Of a stretch of DNA of 64,000 bases, positions 33,982 through 45,097 are shown one piece after another. The translations under genes and the position numbers were made by a program. The notes under the pieces are model-generated. The model had not been told where the DNA came from. It did no database searches and saw only the letters and a program-made list of their open reading frames with translations. Location of the stretch: the NCBI RefSeq assembly GCF_042477335.2, contig NC_091245.1, forward strand, positions 230,081,501 through 230,145,500, read 5' to 3'. Source of the stretch: Ovis canadensis. Its lineage: Eukaryota; Chordata; Mammalia; Artiodactyla; Bovidae. Within the stretch, counting starts at the first letter, position 1. Each line of letters opens with the position of its first letter.

Positions 33982-34339
33982 GTAAGTTCTGGGAGATTAA
34001 GTGAATACCAAAGAGATTTTCAGTAAATTTTTAAACTGTAAGGTGATTTAAATTTTTGAATCTTTTTTTTAAAAAAGGAATGCATGTTGATGGTATGTAA
34101 AATTCGAACCATGTAGAAGAATCTTGAAATGAAAAGTAAACAACTCTCTTATCTGACCTATACCTTAGTCACTGTTAACTCTTGTTTACCCTGCTGCTGG
34201 AAATTTTACAAGAATGTGTGCATCTTAATACAGACACACACGGTTAACACAGATCTGCAAGTTGAATTTATTAAGTTATTGGGGTACCTTTTTACCATGC
34301 ATTTACATACATATCGTTGCTGCATTCCCTTTTCTTTTT

Positions 34340-34533
34340 AAGGTTTTTTCCAGTGTGGACCTTTTTTATAAACTCTTGATTGAATTTGTTATAATATTGC
34401 TTCTGTCTTATGTTTTGGGTTTTGGCTTCAGGGCATGTGGGATTTTAGCTCCTGGACCAAGGATCGAAACCAGCATCCCTTGTATTGGAAGGCAAAGTCT
34501 TAATCCCTGGACTGCCAGGGAAGGCCCTGCATT
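34340..34533 (-). mobile_element. CHR-type SINE
   Basis: TTTGTTATAATATTGCTTC, GACCAAGGATCGAAACC and ATCCCTGGACTGCCAGGGAAGG. Confidence 0.85.
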
Positions 34534-34539
34534 CCTTTT

Positions 34540-34690
34540 TTATTTTTTTCATTTTTAATTGGAGGATAATTGCTTTATAATGTTGTGTTGGTTTCTGCCA
34601 TACAACAGTGTGAATGAGCCATAAATATGTACATAAGTACACATATACACTCCCTCTTCGTCCTCCCATTCCCCACTGCATTTCTTTTTA
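34540..34690 (-). mobile_element. L1 3' UTR fragment
   Basis: TTTTTAATTGGAGGATAATTGC, GTTGGTTTCTGCCATACAAC. Near-identical 14-bp flanks CTGCATTCCTTTTT (left) and CTGCATTTCTTTTT (right) suggest a target duplication with one change. Confidence 0.85.
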
Positions 34691-34711
34691 ATCACCAAGT
34701 AGCTATCATTT

Positions 34712-34954
34712 GGCACTTCCCTGGTGGCTCAGCAGTGGGGGGTTGGGTTGGGGGAGGTGGAAAAAAAAAGAAATCCACCTGTAATGTAGGAGACACTGTT
34801 CAATCCTTGAGTCAGGAAGATCCCCTGGAGAAGGAAGTTGCCACCTGTTCCAGTATTCTTGCCTGGGAAATCCCATGGACAGAGAAGCCTGGAGGGCTAC
34901 AGTCCATGGGGTGGTAAAAGAGTTGGACACAATTTAGTGACTAAACAATAACAA
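34712..34954 (+). mobile_element. Bov-tA SINE with a G-rich insert
   Basis: The normal Bov-tA head is interrupted at 34,734-34,769 by a G-rich then A-rich stretch; the rest is canonical to GTGACTAAACAATAAC. Flanked by TAGCTATC at 34,700-34,707 and 34,955-34,962. Confidence 0.9.
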
Positions 34955-35136
34955 TAGCTATCCCTTAAAGTAAGGGACCATAGTTTAGCTGGCAAGATGA
35001 AATTTTGATCTTAGTTGATGTTAGTTTTAACGTTGCTTTTTTCCCACCAAATATGTATTTTCACTTTGAAAATATTTTTTAAAAAGGCAAACAAAATCTT
35101 AACTCCTCATATCAGTTCCTTATTAAATTGCATTAA

Positions 35137-35290
35137 TGGGCTTCCCCTGGTGGCTCAAATGGTGAAGAATCTGCCTTAATGCAGAAGACCTGGGTTTGAT
35201 CCCTGGGTCGGGAAGATCTCTTGAAGAAGGGAATGGCTACCCATTCCAGTATTCTTGCTTGGAGAATTCTGTGGACAGAGGAGCCTGGTC
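35137..35290 (+). mobile_element. Bov-tA SINE, 3' truncated
   Basis: Head GGGCTTCCCCTGGTGGCTC to GTGGACAGAGGAGCCTGG, where the match stops. Confidence 0.9.
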
Positions 35291-37009
35291 TTTTTTCAGT
35301 TTGAGGGAACAGGTTGATGTCAAAATGCAGGAAAACATACAAATGGGCAGAGTTAAAATCAGATCTGACCATAGAATTTTTTTGTTTTGTTTTGAGTTAG
35401 GTGAGCCTTCATTATTTTTGTGCATTTATTCTTTTTTTTTTTTTTTAAATCAGGGCCACAGAGATGTGAGACCCAGACTGGGTGGTGGCACTTCTTGAAT
35501 TTTCCCAGACTTATAGCTGACTCACTGTCTTAAGTACTAGAGCAAGTCATATAACTCTATAATGTAGCAGATTTCTCTTCAGAGGTGGTAAACTGTAATG
35601 AATGTTTTATAACCATTCATGTTTAGAGATGAAAGACAATAATGCATTAGGGAATTAAGGCTTTTAAAAAATAGTTTATACAGGAGAATGATATTTTTGA
35701 TATGCCCAGTTCTCCATCATCTGCTGTCAGTGCTGACCATACATAATAAGCTGGTTAGATGCTGGAGACTCCATAGAAAATCAACTTTCTGGAGAAAGAC
35801 TGCATAAAAACTTTAGAAGTTCAATAATGTGTTTGTTTTGACACTTAAGCACAAGAAATCTGAGAAATAATTTATAAGTAGATGATTTAGCTTCAGGTTT
35901 ATTTCTAAAAAGATTTCTTTTTTATATTCATATTTCTTGGTGACTTTTAAAAGGGAAGCAAGGAATCTTGAACTAAGTTATCAGTTTGTCCTTTGTCTCT
36001 TAGTCCCTGCTGGAGGAAAATAACATTTTACATGGGTCATTTTAATTTTTTTGCTTTTTAAAATTATAGAATAATAGAAATTGATTTCAAAATTAATTTG
36101 GCAGGGGTGAGCCTGGCTGGATGATAGGCAAGACACTTAAACATTTTAAAATATTTTTAAAGCTTACATATAATTTACCATTTTAACCATTTTAAAGTTT
36201 ATAGTCAGTGGCATTAAGTACATTTCACATTGTTGTACAGCCATCACCATCTATCTCCAAAACATTTTCATCTTCCCAAAGTGAAGCTGTACTCATTAAA
36301 CAATAACTCTCCAACTCTCCTCCCTCTAGCCCCTGGCAACCACCAGTTTACTTTGTCTTTGTAGACTGTGCTTATTGGCTTTTATATTATGTGCATTTTT
36401 CACATCTAATGTGATCATACATTTTTTTTCCACTGACCTGAGTAATTTTCTGTTACTGAGTTAACTTTACATTTCTGGAAAGAACTGTATTTGCTTCTGT
36501 ACTGTATTCTTTTAATGTGATCAGGATTTGTTTTTGCTAATATTGTGTTCAGGATTTTACATCAGTATCCATTTTTGTAATTGTTCTATTTTTAGTTTTG
36601 AGTTGTCTTTGTTAAGTTTTGCAATTGTGTTATATACGATCCATAAAACAGTTTGCAAACTTGCCATCTTGTATTCTCCAGCAGTAGTACAAGTAATTGT
36701 TTCTTAACCACTTGGATGAACCCACCAGAGAAGCTTTCTCCCTTTCCCACCTTTTTTTTTTTCCAGAGCCTTTTTTTTTCCCCCAGAGTAGCACTTTTCC
36801 AGCTTGTGAATTTCTCTCATGGTTTGCTTTATCTTCTCTGGTCAATTTTGGTATTGGAACTGACAGAGAATAGTTAATTTCTTGTAGACTTTCAAATAGG
36901 TATTCTCTATAATTTTGGCTTTTCCCATATTTGGCTTATTTCCTTTTTTTAATGCTAAACTTAGTACATTTGTTGTTTTTTTCCTTAACCCTCTTGTTTG
37001 CATTGCATT
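35291..37009. other. TRIM59 intron 2; old L1 pieces at 36,140-36,360 and 36,480-36,640
   Basis: CATTGTTGTACAGCCATCACC, then GCCCCTGGCAACCACC, is an ancient L1 end on the reverse strand. GATCAGGATTTG, then TTGTGTTCAGGATTTTACATC, resembles reverse-strand L1 ORF2. The rest is not identified. Confidence 0.4.
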
Positions 37010-37219
37010 GCGCGCTTAGTCACTCAGTCATGTCCAACTGTTTTGCGACTCAATGGACAGTAGCCTGCCATGCTCATCTGTCCTTGAGATTCTCCAGGCA
37101 AGAATACTAGAATGGGTTGCCATTTCCTACTCCAGGGCATCTTCCCTACCCAGGGATCGAACCCTGGTGTCCTGCATTGCAGGCAGATTCTTTACCATCT
37201 GAGCCACCAGGGAAGCCCC
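37010..37219 (-). mobile_element. Bov-tA SINE
   Basis: GCGCTTAGTCACTCAGTCATG to CATCTGAGCCACCAGGGAAGCC. Confidence 0.95.
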
Positions 37220-38770
37220 TTATTGCTGCATAACCAATCCCACATTTTAGCAGCTTATAACAAAAATTGAAACCGTTCCCTTGGGTCCGGAATCTCGGAG
37301 CTGTCCGCTTCTGGCCCATGGTCTCTCATGACATTGCAGTCATTGCCAGATTTTACTGGACCAGAAGTATCTGCTCATTCTGTAGTTGCTTGAGTCTTCG
37401 TGTTCTTGGGGGCTGTTAGACTAAGGGTCTTAGTTTCTTGCCACAGCGGTGGACCTGGTCTGCTTGCAACGTGGCATCTTTCTTCCCTTAGTGAGAGTGA
37501 TCTAAGAGAGCTGGAGAGAGCCAGAACATTCCAGACTGAAGTTTGGTCTTACAAAATCTTAAAGTTACATCTGCTGTATTGTTTGTTAAAAGGGAGTCAC
37601 TAAGTCCAGCCCACATTCAAGAGAAGGGAATTACAAAAGGATGTGACAACTGGGAGGTAAAGGTCCATCTTGGAGGCTTCCTGACATAGAAAGCTAAAGG
37701 TTTGTTTATTTAAAGAGCCAGGCCTCAGGTTTATCAATTCTTAGAGTTTTCTGTTTTCTAATTCACAGTTTTCTTCATGAGTTAGAATTGTTGTTTTCTT
37801 TTGCTTTTCCTAGGTTCATTTTCTTTTTTTCCCCTAACTTTTAAAAAAAGATGAATCCTTTTTATATTACTTCTTTAGTTTATTAATGAATGAATAAATT
37901 GTATCTTGGCTGGGTAGAGAATTCTTAGGTCATACCCTTTTTCTTCCTGACCCCTGTGGGTATTGACTGCTATATTGTCTTTTATCATTTCTAGTTGCTT
38001 TGGAGGTGTTGTGTTTATCTACTGCTGTGTAACAAATAGAAGGTTTAGATGCCTAATGTCCAAGATGACTTTTTCACTCACATGTCTGGCACCTCGTTGC
38101 TCCTCCACTTGGCCTCATCAGCAGAGCAGGATAGAATTTTTACATAGCAAAGAGGCAGGAGTCTGTTAGGCTCCCTAAGGGTTATATCCAGAACTGTCAT
38201 CGTGTCACTAGTACTGTATCCTGTTGGTCAGAGGAGTCACATGTCTTGTCCAGATCTTTTTGAGGGGAGAATAGATTTCATCTCTTGAGAGAATACCAGC
38301 AAAGTTACATCTCAGAATAACGTATCTGAGAAATAACTTTTGTGGCCATCTTTAGAAATTACAGTCTCCCAGAGAATTTTGAGATCATTATGTTTTTATT
38401 TTCCTTTTTTTAAAGTGTCTTTTCTGGCTAGATGCATGTGGGATTGTCTTTATTTCTTTATGTAAAATTTTAATATTTTAAATTACCTGTTAATTTGTTG
38501 AAAGTAAAAAAGAATTTAGGTTTATAATGGAAAGCAGCAGCCTCCTGCCCTCATGTTCCCGAGTCTTGATTCCTGCTCTCCAGAAGCAATCATTTCATTC
38601 CATTTAAATATTTCTTTTGTTATTGCTTCTATATTTCTAAATAATTGGCTTTTGATATGATTTCTTGATTTTTCATTTTTAGGTATGTATTGACTTCTCT
38701 TATAAGGGAAGATTAAGATAAGTTCTTAAGCACTGTTTCCTTCCCTATTCCCTCCTCCCAATATAACTTT
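37220..38770. other. TRIM59 intron 2; old unclassified repeats
   Basis: 37,220-37,690 and 38,000-38,330 begin with TTGCTGCATAACCAATCCC- and CTACTGCTGTGTAACAAATAG-like openings that recur across mammals. I cannot assign the family. No gene. Confidence 0.3.
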
Positions 38771-39145
38771 TTCATTTTTTAAATTTGAGCTGTTACAACA
38801 AACCTACCTTAAACAACAATCATTGATTTCTTAAACAACACTCGTTGATTTCTTGTAGTTTTGTAGGCTAGGAAGTTCAGGATCAGGATGCTGGCACAGT
38901 TGGGTTCTGGCCAAAGCTCTCTTCCTGGTTTGCAGATGGCCATCTTCCTGCTGTGCTTTCACATGGCAGAGAGCAGAGAAAGAGAGGGAGCAAGCTATGT
39001 ATCTCTTCCTTTAAGGGGCTCATTTCGTTCATGAGGGCTCAACTCTCAAGACCTAATTACCTCTGCCTCATTTACACTATCACATTAAGGGTTAGGATAT
39101 TAACATATGCATTTTCAGGAGACACATTCAATCCATAACAGTCAT
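38771..39145. repeat. Ancient interspersed repeat, family unresolved
   Basis: GCTGTTACAACAAACCTACC, CAGATGGCCATCTTCCTGCTG, TCATGAGGGCTCAACTC and GGTTAGGATATTAACATATGC follow a well-known mammalian repeat in order, but I cannot name the family with confidence. Confidence 0.5.
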
Positions 39146-40058
39146 GCTTTTTGGTAAAATCAGTATTAATATTTATAATGTTATGATTAATGGGACAACT
39201 GAGTTATATAATATGCTGTAATATTTCCTCTTTTCATGATTCCATCATTTTCTCCTACATTTAGTTTTCTCATTACCTCTGAGTATGTTCAGACACATGA
39301 AATACTGTCTGTTCCATTTATTTACTTAAAGACATTTCTTCTGGATTTCTGTCTTCTTCCTCTAGACCTTTTCTCTAGGCTTGCTGCACAGTTGTCCAGG
39401 ATTCCATTTCACAGTTACCGGGGTGAGAATTCTTGTTTTTCTTGTCTTCCTGCAGTAGTTTTTTTTTTTTTAAGAAATGGCAAGTAGTGGGGGTTTCAAA
39501 ACCCAGGTAGTGGGTTTTGAGACCTCTTGTGTCAAACTATCTTTAGACTACTTTCAAAATTTACTTTTTCTGGGTGTAGAATTTTAGGTTGAAAGCCATG
39601 TTTTCCTATTAAAGAATTGCTTCATTGTCTTCTAGTTTCCAGTGTTGTTGTTACACACAGCATAGCTAAATCTAAGATACTCATCCCAGAAAATACTCAT
39701 TGGAAAAGTTTTTTGCTCCTTTTCCCCCTGTCAAGAGTCTAGGCTGGTTATGGAAAATTTCTGGTACATAAAATTTCATATTAGTTTCTGGAAGAACTAG
39801 CCCCTAAGCATGCTAGCCACTTTTATCTTCTGTTTCTCAGGCAGCACCCAGAGTTAGGAAGTTCCTGACCTTACATATTAATAGTTATTTTCAATCAGGC
39901 TTACTTCTGTTAGCCGGTCTTCACTTCTCATGAATGTGTTGGCTAAAATCAGTTTTTCATAACAGTTAGAAGAGGGTAATCTGAGAGTAGATTTGATTTC
40001 TGTATCTTCAAGTTACCTACACATTTCTGATTAAATTTTATTAAAAATATATGCTCTT
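39146..40058. other. TRIM59 intron 2, nothing recognised
   Basis: AT-rich, with no gene and no nameable repeat. Confidence 0.35.
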
Positions 40059-40569
40059 TGTTGTTCAGTCACTAAGTCATGTCTGACTCTTGGCGACCCC
40101 ATGGACTGTAGCACGCCAGGCTCCTCCTCTGCCTTCCGCTATCTCTTGGAGTTTACTCAAATTCATGTCTTTTGAGTTGGTGTTGTTATCTAACCATCTC
40201 ATCCTCTTTCACCCCCCTTTTCTTTTGCCTTCAGTCTTTCCCAGCATCAGGGTCTTTTCCAATGACTTGGCTCTTCGCTTCAGGTGGCCAAAGTGTTAGA
40301 GTTTCAGTTTCAGAATCAATTCTTCCAATGAATATTCAGGGTTGATATCCTTTAGGATTGATGGGTGTGATCTCCTTGCAGTCCAAGGGACTCTCAAGAA
40401 TCTTCTCCAGCACCATGATTTGAAAGCATCCACTCTTCAGCACTGAGCCTTCTTTATGGTCCAGTTCTCATATCCATACATGACTACTGAAAAAACCTTA
40501 GCTTTGACTGTACAGACCTTTGTTGGTAAAGTGATGTCTCTGCTTTATAATATGCAGTCTAGGGTTGTC

Positions 40570-40774
40570 TTGAGCTTCCCAGGTGGCTCAGTGGTAAAGA
40601 ATCTACCTGCCAGTGCAGAAGACTTGGATTTGATCCCTGGGTCGGGAAGGTCCCCTGGAGGAGAGCATGGCAACCTACTCCAGTATTCTTGCCTGGATAA
40701 TCCCATGGACAGAGGAGGGCTACAGTCCATGGGGTTGTAAAGAATTAGACGCAACTGAGTACGCATGCTTGCGG
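40570..40774 (+). mobile_element. Bov-tA SINE nested in BovB
   Basis: Complete copy. Flanks TAGGGTTGTC (40,560-40,569) and TAGGTTTGTC (40,775-40,784) form a 10-bp duplication with one mismatch. Confidence 0.95.
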
Positions 40775-42260
40775 TAGGTTTGTCATAACTTTCCTTCCAA
40801 GGAACAAGTGTCTTTAAATTTCATGGCTGCAGTCCCCATCCACAGTGATTTTGGAGCCCAAGAAAATAAAATCTGTCACTCCTTCCATGTTTTCCCCTCC
40901 TGTTTGACCAGATACTATGATCTTGGTTTTGTTAATGTTGAGTTCCAAGCCAGCTTTTTCATGCTCCTTTTTCACCCTCATCAAGAGGCTTTATAGTATC
41001 TCTTCACTTTTTGCCATTAGCATGGTATCATATGCATATCTGAAGTTGTTGATATTTCTCCTGGCAGTCTTGATTCCAGCTTGTGCTTCATCCATTCCAG
41101 CATTTTGCATAATTTACTCTGCATATAAATTAAATAAGCAGGGTGACAATACCTTGTCGTACTCCCTTCCCAATTTGGAACCAGTCAGTACCATGTCTGG
41201 TTCTAACTGTTGCTTCTTGACCTGCATACAGGTTTCTCAGGAGACAGGTAAGGTGGTCTGGTATTCCCATCTCTTTAAGAATTTTCCAGTTTGTTGTGAT
41301 CTACAAAGTCAAAGGCTTTAGTGAAACAGAAATAGATGTTTTTCTAGAATTCTCTTGCTTTTTCTATTATCCAGTGGATGTTGGCAGTGATCTCTGGTTC
41401 CTCTGCCTTTTCTAAACCCATCCTGTACATCTGGAATTTCTCAGTTCATGTACTGTTGAAGCCTAGCTTGAAGGATTTTTGGGCATTACTGTGCTAGCAT
41501 GTGAAATGAACGCAATCATATGGTAGTTCGAACATTCTTTGGCATTGCCCTTCTTTGGGATTGGAATGAAAACTGACCTTTTCCAGTCCTGTGGCCACTA
41601 CTGAGTTTTCTAAATTTGCTGACATTTTGATTGTGGCACTTTAACAGCATCATTTTTTAGAATTTTAAATAGCTCAGCTGGGGTTCCAACACCTCTTTTA
41701 GCTTTCTTTATAGTCATGCTTTCTAAGGCCGCTTGACTTCACACTCAAAAGATGTCTGGCTCTAGGTGAGTGACCACACCATTGTGGTTATCTGGGTCAT
41801 TAAGGGTTTTTTTTGTATAGTTCTTCTGTGTATACTTGCCATCTCTTCTTAATCTTTCTGCTTCTGTTCAGTCCATACTATTTCTGTCCTTTATTATTGT
41901 GTCTATCCTTGCATGAAATGTTCTCTTCATACCTCTCATTTTCTTGAAGAGATCTCCAGTCTTTTTCATTCTATTGTTTTCCTCTGTTTCTTTGCGTTCT
42001 CTTAAAGGCTGCCTTCTCTCTCCTCACTCTTCTCTGGCACTCTGCATTCAGTTGGGTATATCGTTCCCTTTCTTCTTTGCCTTTCGCTTTTCTTCTTTCC
42101 TCAGCTATTTGTAGTCTCCTTAGGCAGCCACTTTACCTTTTTTGCATTTCTTTTTCAGTGACTTTGGTCACTGCCTCCTGTACAGTGTCATGAACCTCCA
42201 TCCATAGTTCTTTAGGCACTCTGTCTACCAGATCTAATTCTATCTTTTCGTCACCTCCAC

Positions 42261-42465
42261 GGACTACCCTGTATCTCAAATGGTAAAGAATCTGCCTGTG
42301 AGTCAGGAGACCAGGGTTCAATCCCTGGGTTGGGAAGTTCCTCTTTGAGAAGGGAATTGCAATCCACTCCAGTATTCTTGCCTGGAGAATTCATCGACAG
42401 AGAAGCCTGGCGAGCTACAGTCTGTGGGGTCATGGAGTTGGACATGACTGAGTGACTAACACACA
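42261..42465 (+). mobile_element. Bov-tA SINE nested in BovB
   Basis: Flanked by perfect 14-bp repeats TTCGTCACCTCCAC at 42,247-42,260 and 42,466-42,479. Confidence 0.95.
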
Positions 42466-42930
42466 TTCGTCACCTCCACTGTAGAATCTGAGCCACCAGG
42501 GAAGCCCTGTATAATCATAAGGGGTTTAATTTAGGTCATACTTCAGTGGCTAGTGGTTTTCCTTACATTCTTCAGTTTAAGCCTGACTTTTACAAAAAGC
42601 AGCCGATGATCTGAGCCAGTGAGCTCCAGGTCTTGTTTTTGCTGACTGTGTAGAGCTTTTCCCATTTACTGATATCCATGTGTAGAGTTGTCTCTTGGGT
42701 TGTTGGAAGAGGGTGTTTGCTATGACCAACATGGTCTCTTGACAAAACTTATAGCCTTTGCCCTGCTTCATTTTGTACTCCAAGGCCAAACTTGCCTGTT
42801 ACTCCAGATATCTCTTGACTTTCTCTTTTTACATTCCAGGCCTTATCATGAAAAGGACATCTTTTTTTGGTGTTAGTTCTAGAAAGTGTTGTAGATGTTC
42901 TATATTTGCCAAGTAACCTTTGAGACCAGG

Positions 42931-43750
42931 ATATCTAATGCTTCCATTTTATATAAGTTCAAGAGATGATATTTTCTTTGCAATATGGTTATTTTGAATA
43001 TCTTCCTTCTAAAAAAAGTTGAACTTTTGGGATCCTTAAATGGGTTCCCAGGGAAAATGTTTTCTAACTTTTTAACAAGTATAGGATTTTGGAGGGAAGC
43101 TTTGGAGGGAAAGATGGTGTTCAGTTTTAGGGTTACTTTTTGATACTTGCATTAAATAACTCTAATATTAAATCTAAATTGAATATATGTCCATTGTTCA
43201 AATTTTATTCCTTTGCAAAATAGTATCCTGTTTATTTCTTCATTATGAATTCTGACATCACTTAAACTGAAAAAACGTTTTGTTTTTCTTGGGTGGTTTT
43301 TCAATTTCAGAGCTCTCTGTTAGGTTCAAGATAATCATAAAGGCTTCTCAACATGTAGGCACATGAATTTATCTGCAGTGAATGTCATCTTCTGTTCTGT
43401 TGCCCAGTTACTTTTGTTTCCTGGAATACTTCACAGTTCAGGCTTATTAGTCTCACACATCTTGGCTCATTGTAGTTCTTAATGCTGTTAGTCTGAATGG
43501 CGTATTTTCTGTTTTCAGATGTATTCTTGATAGAACTTTTCCTAAGCAGAAATTTTGCTGTTTTAAAATAAAAGAACCCTAAAACTAAGGTCTGACATTT
43601 TTTTAGCATTGGTCTCTTAAGGGGCACTGTTTATTCAGCTAGTATTGAGTGAATGCCTGTTGTGTCAGGTTCTGCACTTAGACACAATGTCTGCACTTAC
43701 TGCAGGCTTATATTCTAATGTATAGAAAAATGTTACAAAATCCTTTATTA
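42931..43750. other. TRIM59 intron 2, nothing recognised
   Basis: AT-rich; only chance ORFs. Confidence 0.35.
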
Positions 43751-43751
43751 T

Positions 43752-43879
43752 TGGTTTTTTTTTTTTTTTTTGGCTATGCCACACAGCTTGCACGATCTTA
43801 GTTTCCCAACCAGGTGTCAAACATGGGCCTTGGCAGTGAAAGCACCAAGTCCTAACCACTGGACCACCAGGGAATATCC
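43752..43879 (-). mobile_element. CHR-type SINE
   Basis: Poly-T, then GGCTATGCCACACAGCTTGC, CCCAACCAGGTGTCAAACA and CTAACCACTGGACCACCAGGG. Confidence 0.8.
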
Positions 43880-44306
43880 CCACAAGTCTTTTAGATAAAG
43901 TCCATCTAAGAGCTAGAAAGTAGAAGTGCAGTGTTCAGTGAGATTAACAGGGGACCAGATCTGGGGAAGGAGGTGGGGCTCAAGTTCAGGCTTGAAGGAA
44001 TTTGGTTTTGCACATGGTGAAGAGGGGGCACATAGAGCTATAAAGACTGAAGAGGATTTATGTTTATTAAAAGTACAATTAGTTATTTGTAGATGTTGTT
44101 TATTGAAACTCCTAACAGTTTTTATAGAGGATGATTTGGTAAGCTTTAGATTTTACAAGAATGGCACTTGGAATGCTTGTTGGAAATAACCAGTAATAGC
44201 TTGCCAAGAAGTAAAGTTACTTGTGTCAGAGAAGATCTCTGAACTGTTGCTGGATTTCTTTCCTAAAGGAAAGATGACTAATTGCGTTCTTTAGCACTAA
44301 TGCTCT

Positions 44307-44479
44307 GCTGCTGCTAAGTCGCCTCAGTCGTGTCCGACTCTGTGCGACCCCATAGATGGCAGCCCAGCAGGCTCCCCTGTCCCTGGGATTCTCCAGGCAA
44401 AAACACTGGAGTGGATTGCCATTTCCTTCTCCAATGCATGAAAGTGAAAAGTGAAAGTGAAGTTGCTCAGTCGTGTCCG
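44307..44479 (-). mobile_element. Bov-A2 SINE
   Basis: (CTG)n CTAAGTCGCCTCAGTCG to GCTCAGTCGTGTCCG. Flanked by AATGCTCT at 44,299-44,306 and 44,480-44,487. Confidence 0.95.
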
Positions 44480-44487
44480 AATGCTCT

Positions 44488-45094
44488 AGTGGTCAGTAAT
44501 TCATAATTACCACTATCAACACTTCATCTTTCAAACTTCATTGCCAGGACTAATTTAGAAATGTTTTCCCTTTCCAAATCTTCAAATTAACATTACTGTA
44601 GAATATTACACTGTGCTGATTCAGGGCTTTAAGCACATACACTAGAATTCAAATTCAAGAACCTGAGAAATTTATAGAACAGTTAGAAATTTAGTAACTT
44701 ACTTTAGAAACTGTGGTTGAGTCAACTGGGAATGTGAATTAAAGAACATAATTTTGCTAAGAATCAACTTGTTATTTAATATTTAGTTCTGTCTATTCAT
44801 TACTTGTGTATAGTTTTGATTTTAGCATCTTAGAATGTAAAAAGTTGCTCAGGCTATTTATAATCATTAGGTAGACTTCCAACAGAACACCCCAAAGTGA
44901 CCTCTTAAAGGTTATCAATAATCAGTGTTAGGAATTAAATTATATAGAGAATCATTGGTGAAATCTTAGTAAATATCCTCTTGTAAATGACAAGTACAAT
45001 ATATTGTTTGTAGGTTAACACTTAAAACTTTATATAATGTATGCAAATATGTCTTTGTGATATGTAGAATTAAAATACTTTTTTCTCTTGACAG
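44488..45094. other. 3' end of TRIM59 intron 2
   Basis: Unique AT-rich sequence ending in a polypyrimidine tract and ACAG directly before the coding exon. Confidence 0.5.
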
Positions 45095-45097
45095 GAA

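Larger units (their letters stand above)
40059..42930 (-). mobile_element. Older diverged BovB LINE with nested SINEs
   Basis: Reverse-strand BovB from the 3' terminus (TTGTTGTTCAGTCACTAAG) through reverse transcriptase and part of the endonuclease, 5' truncated near 42,900. Many more substitutions and indels than the copy at 24,719, so it is older. Split by Bov-tA copies at 40,570-40,774 and 42,261-42,465 and by a 24-bp SINE scrap at 42,484-42,507. Confidence 0.9.
33982..45094 (+). other. TRIM59: TRIM59 intron 2 (predicted), 11.1 kb
   Basis: Runs from GTAAGT to TTTTTTCTCTTGACAG. Filled with CHR, Bov-tA, Bov-A2, L1 and BovB copies listed separately. 33,982-34,340 has no nameable content. Confidence 0.45.
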
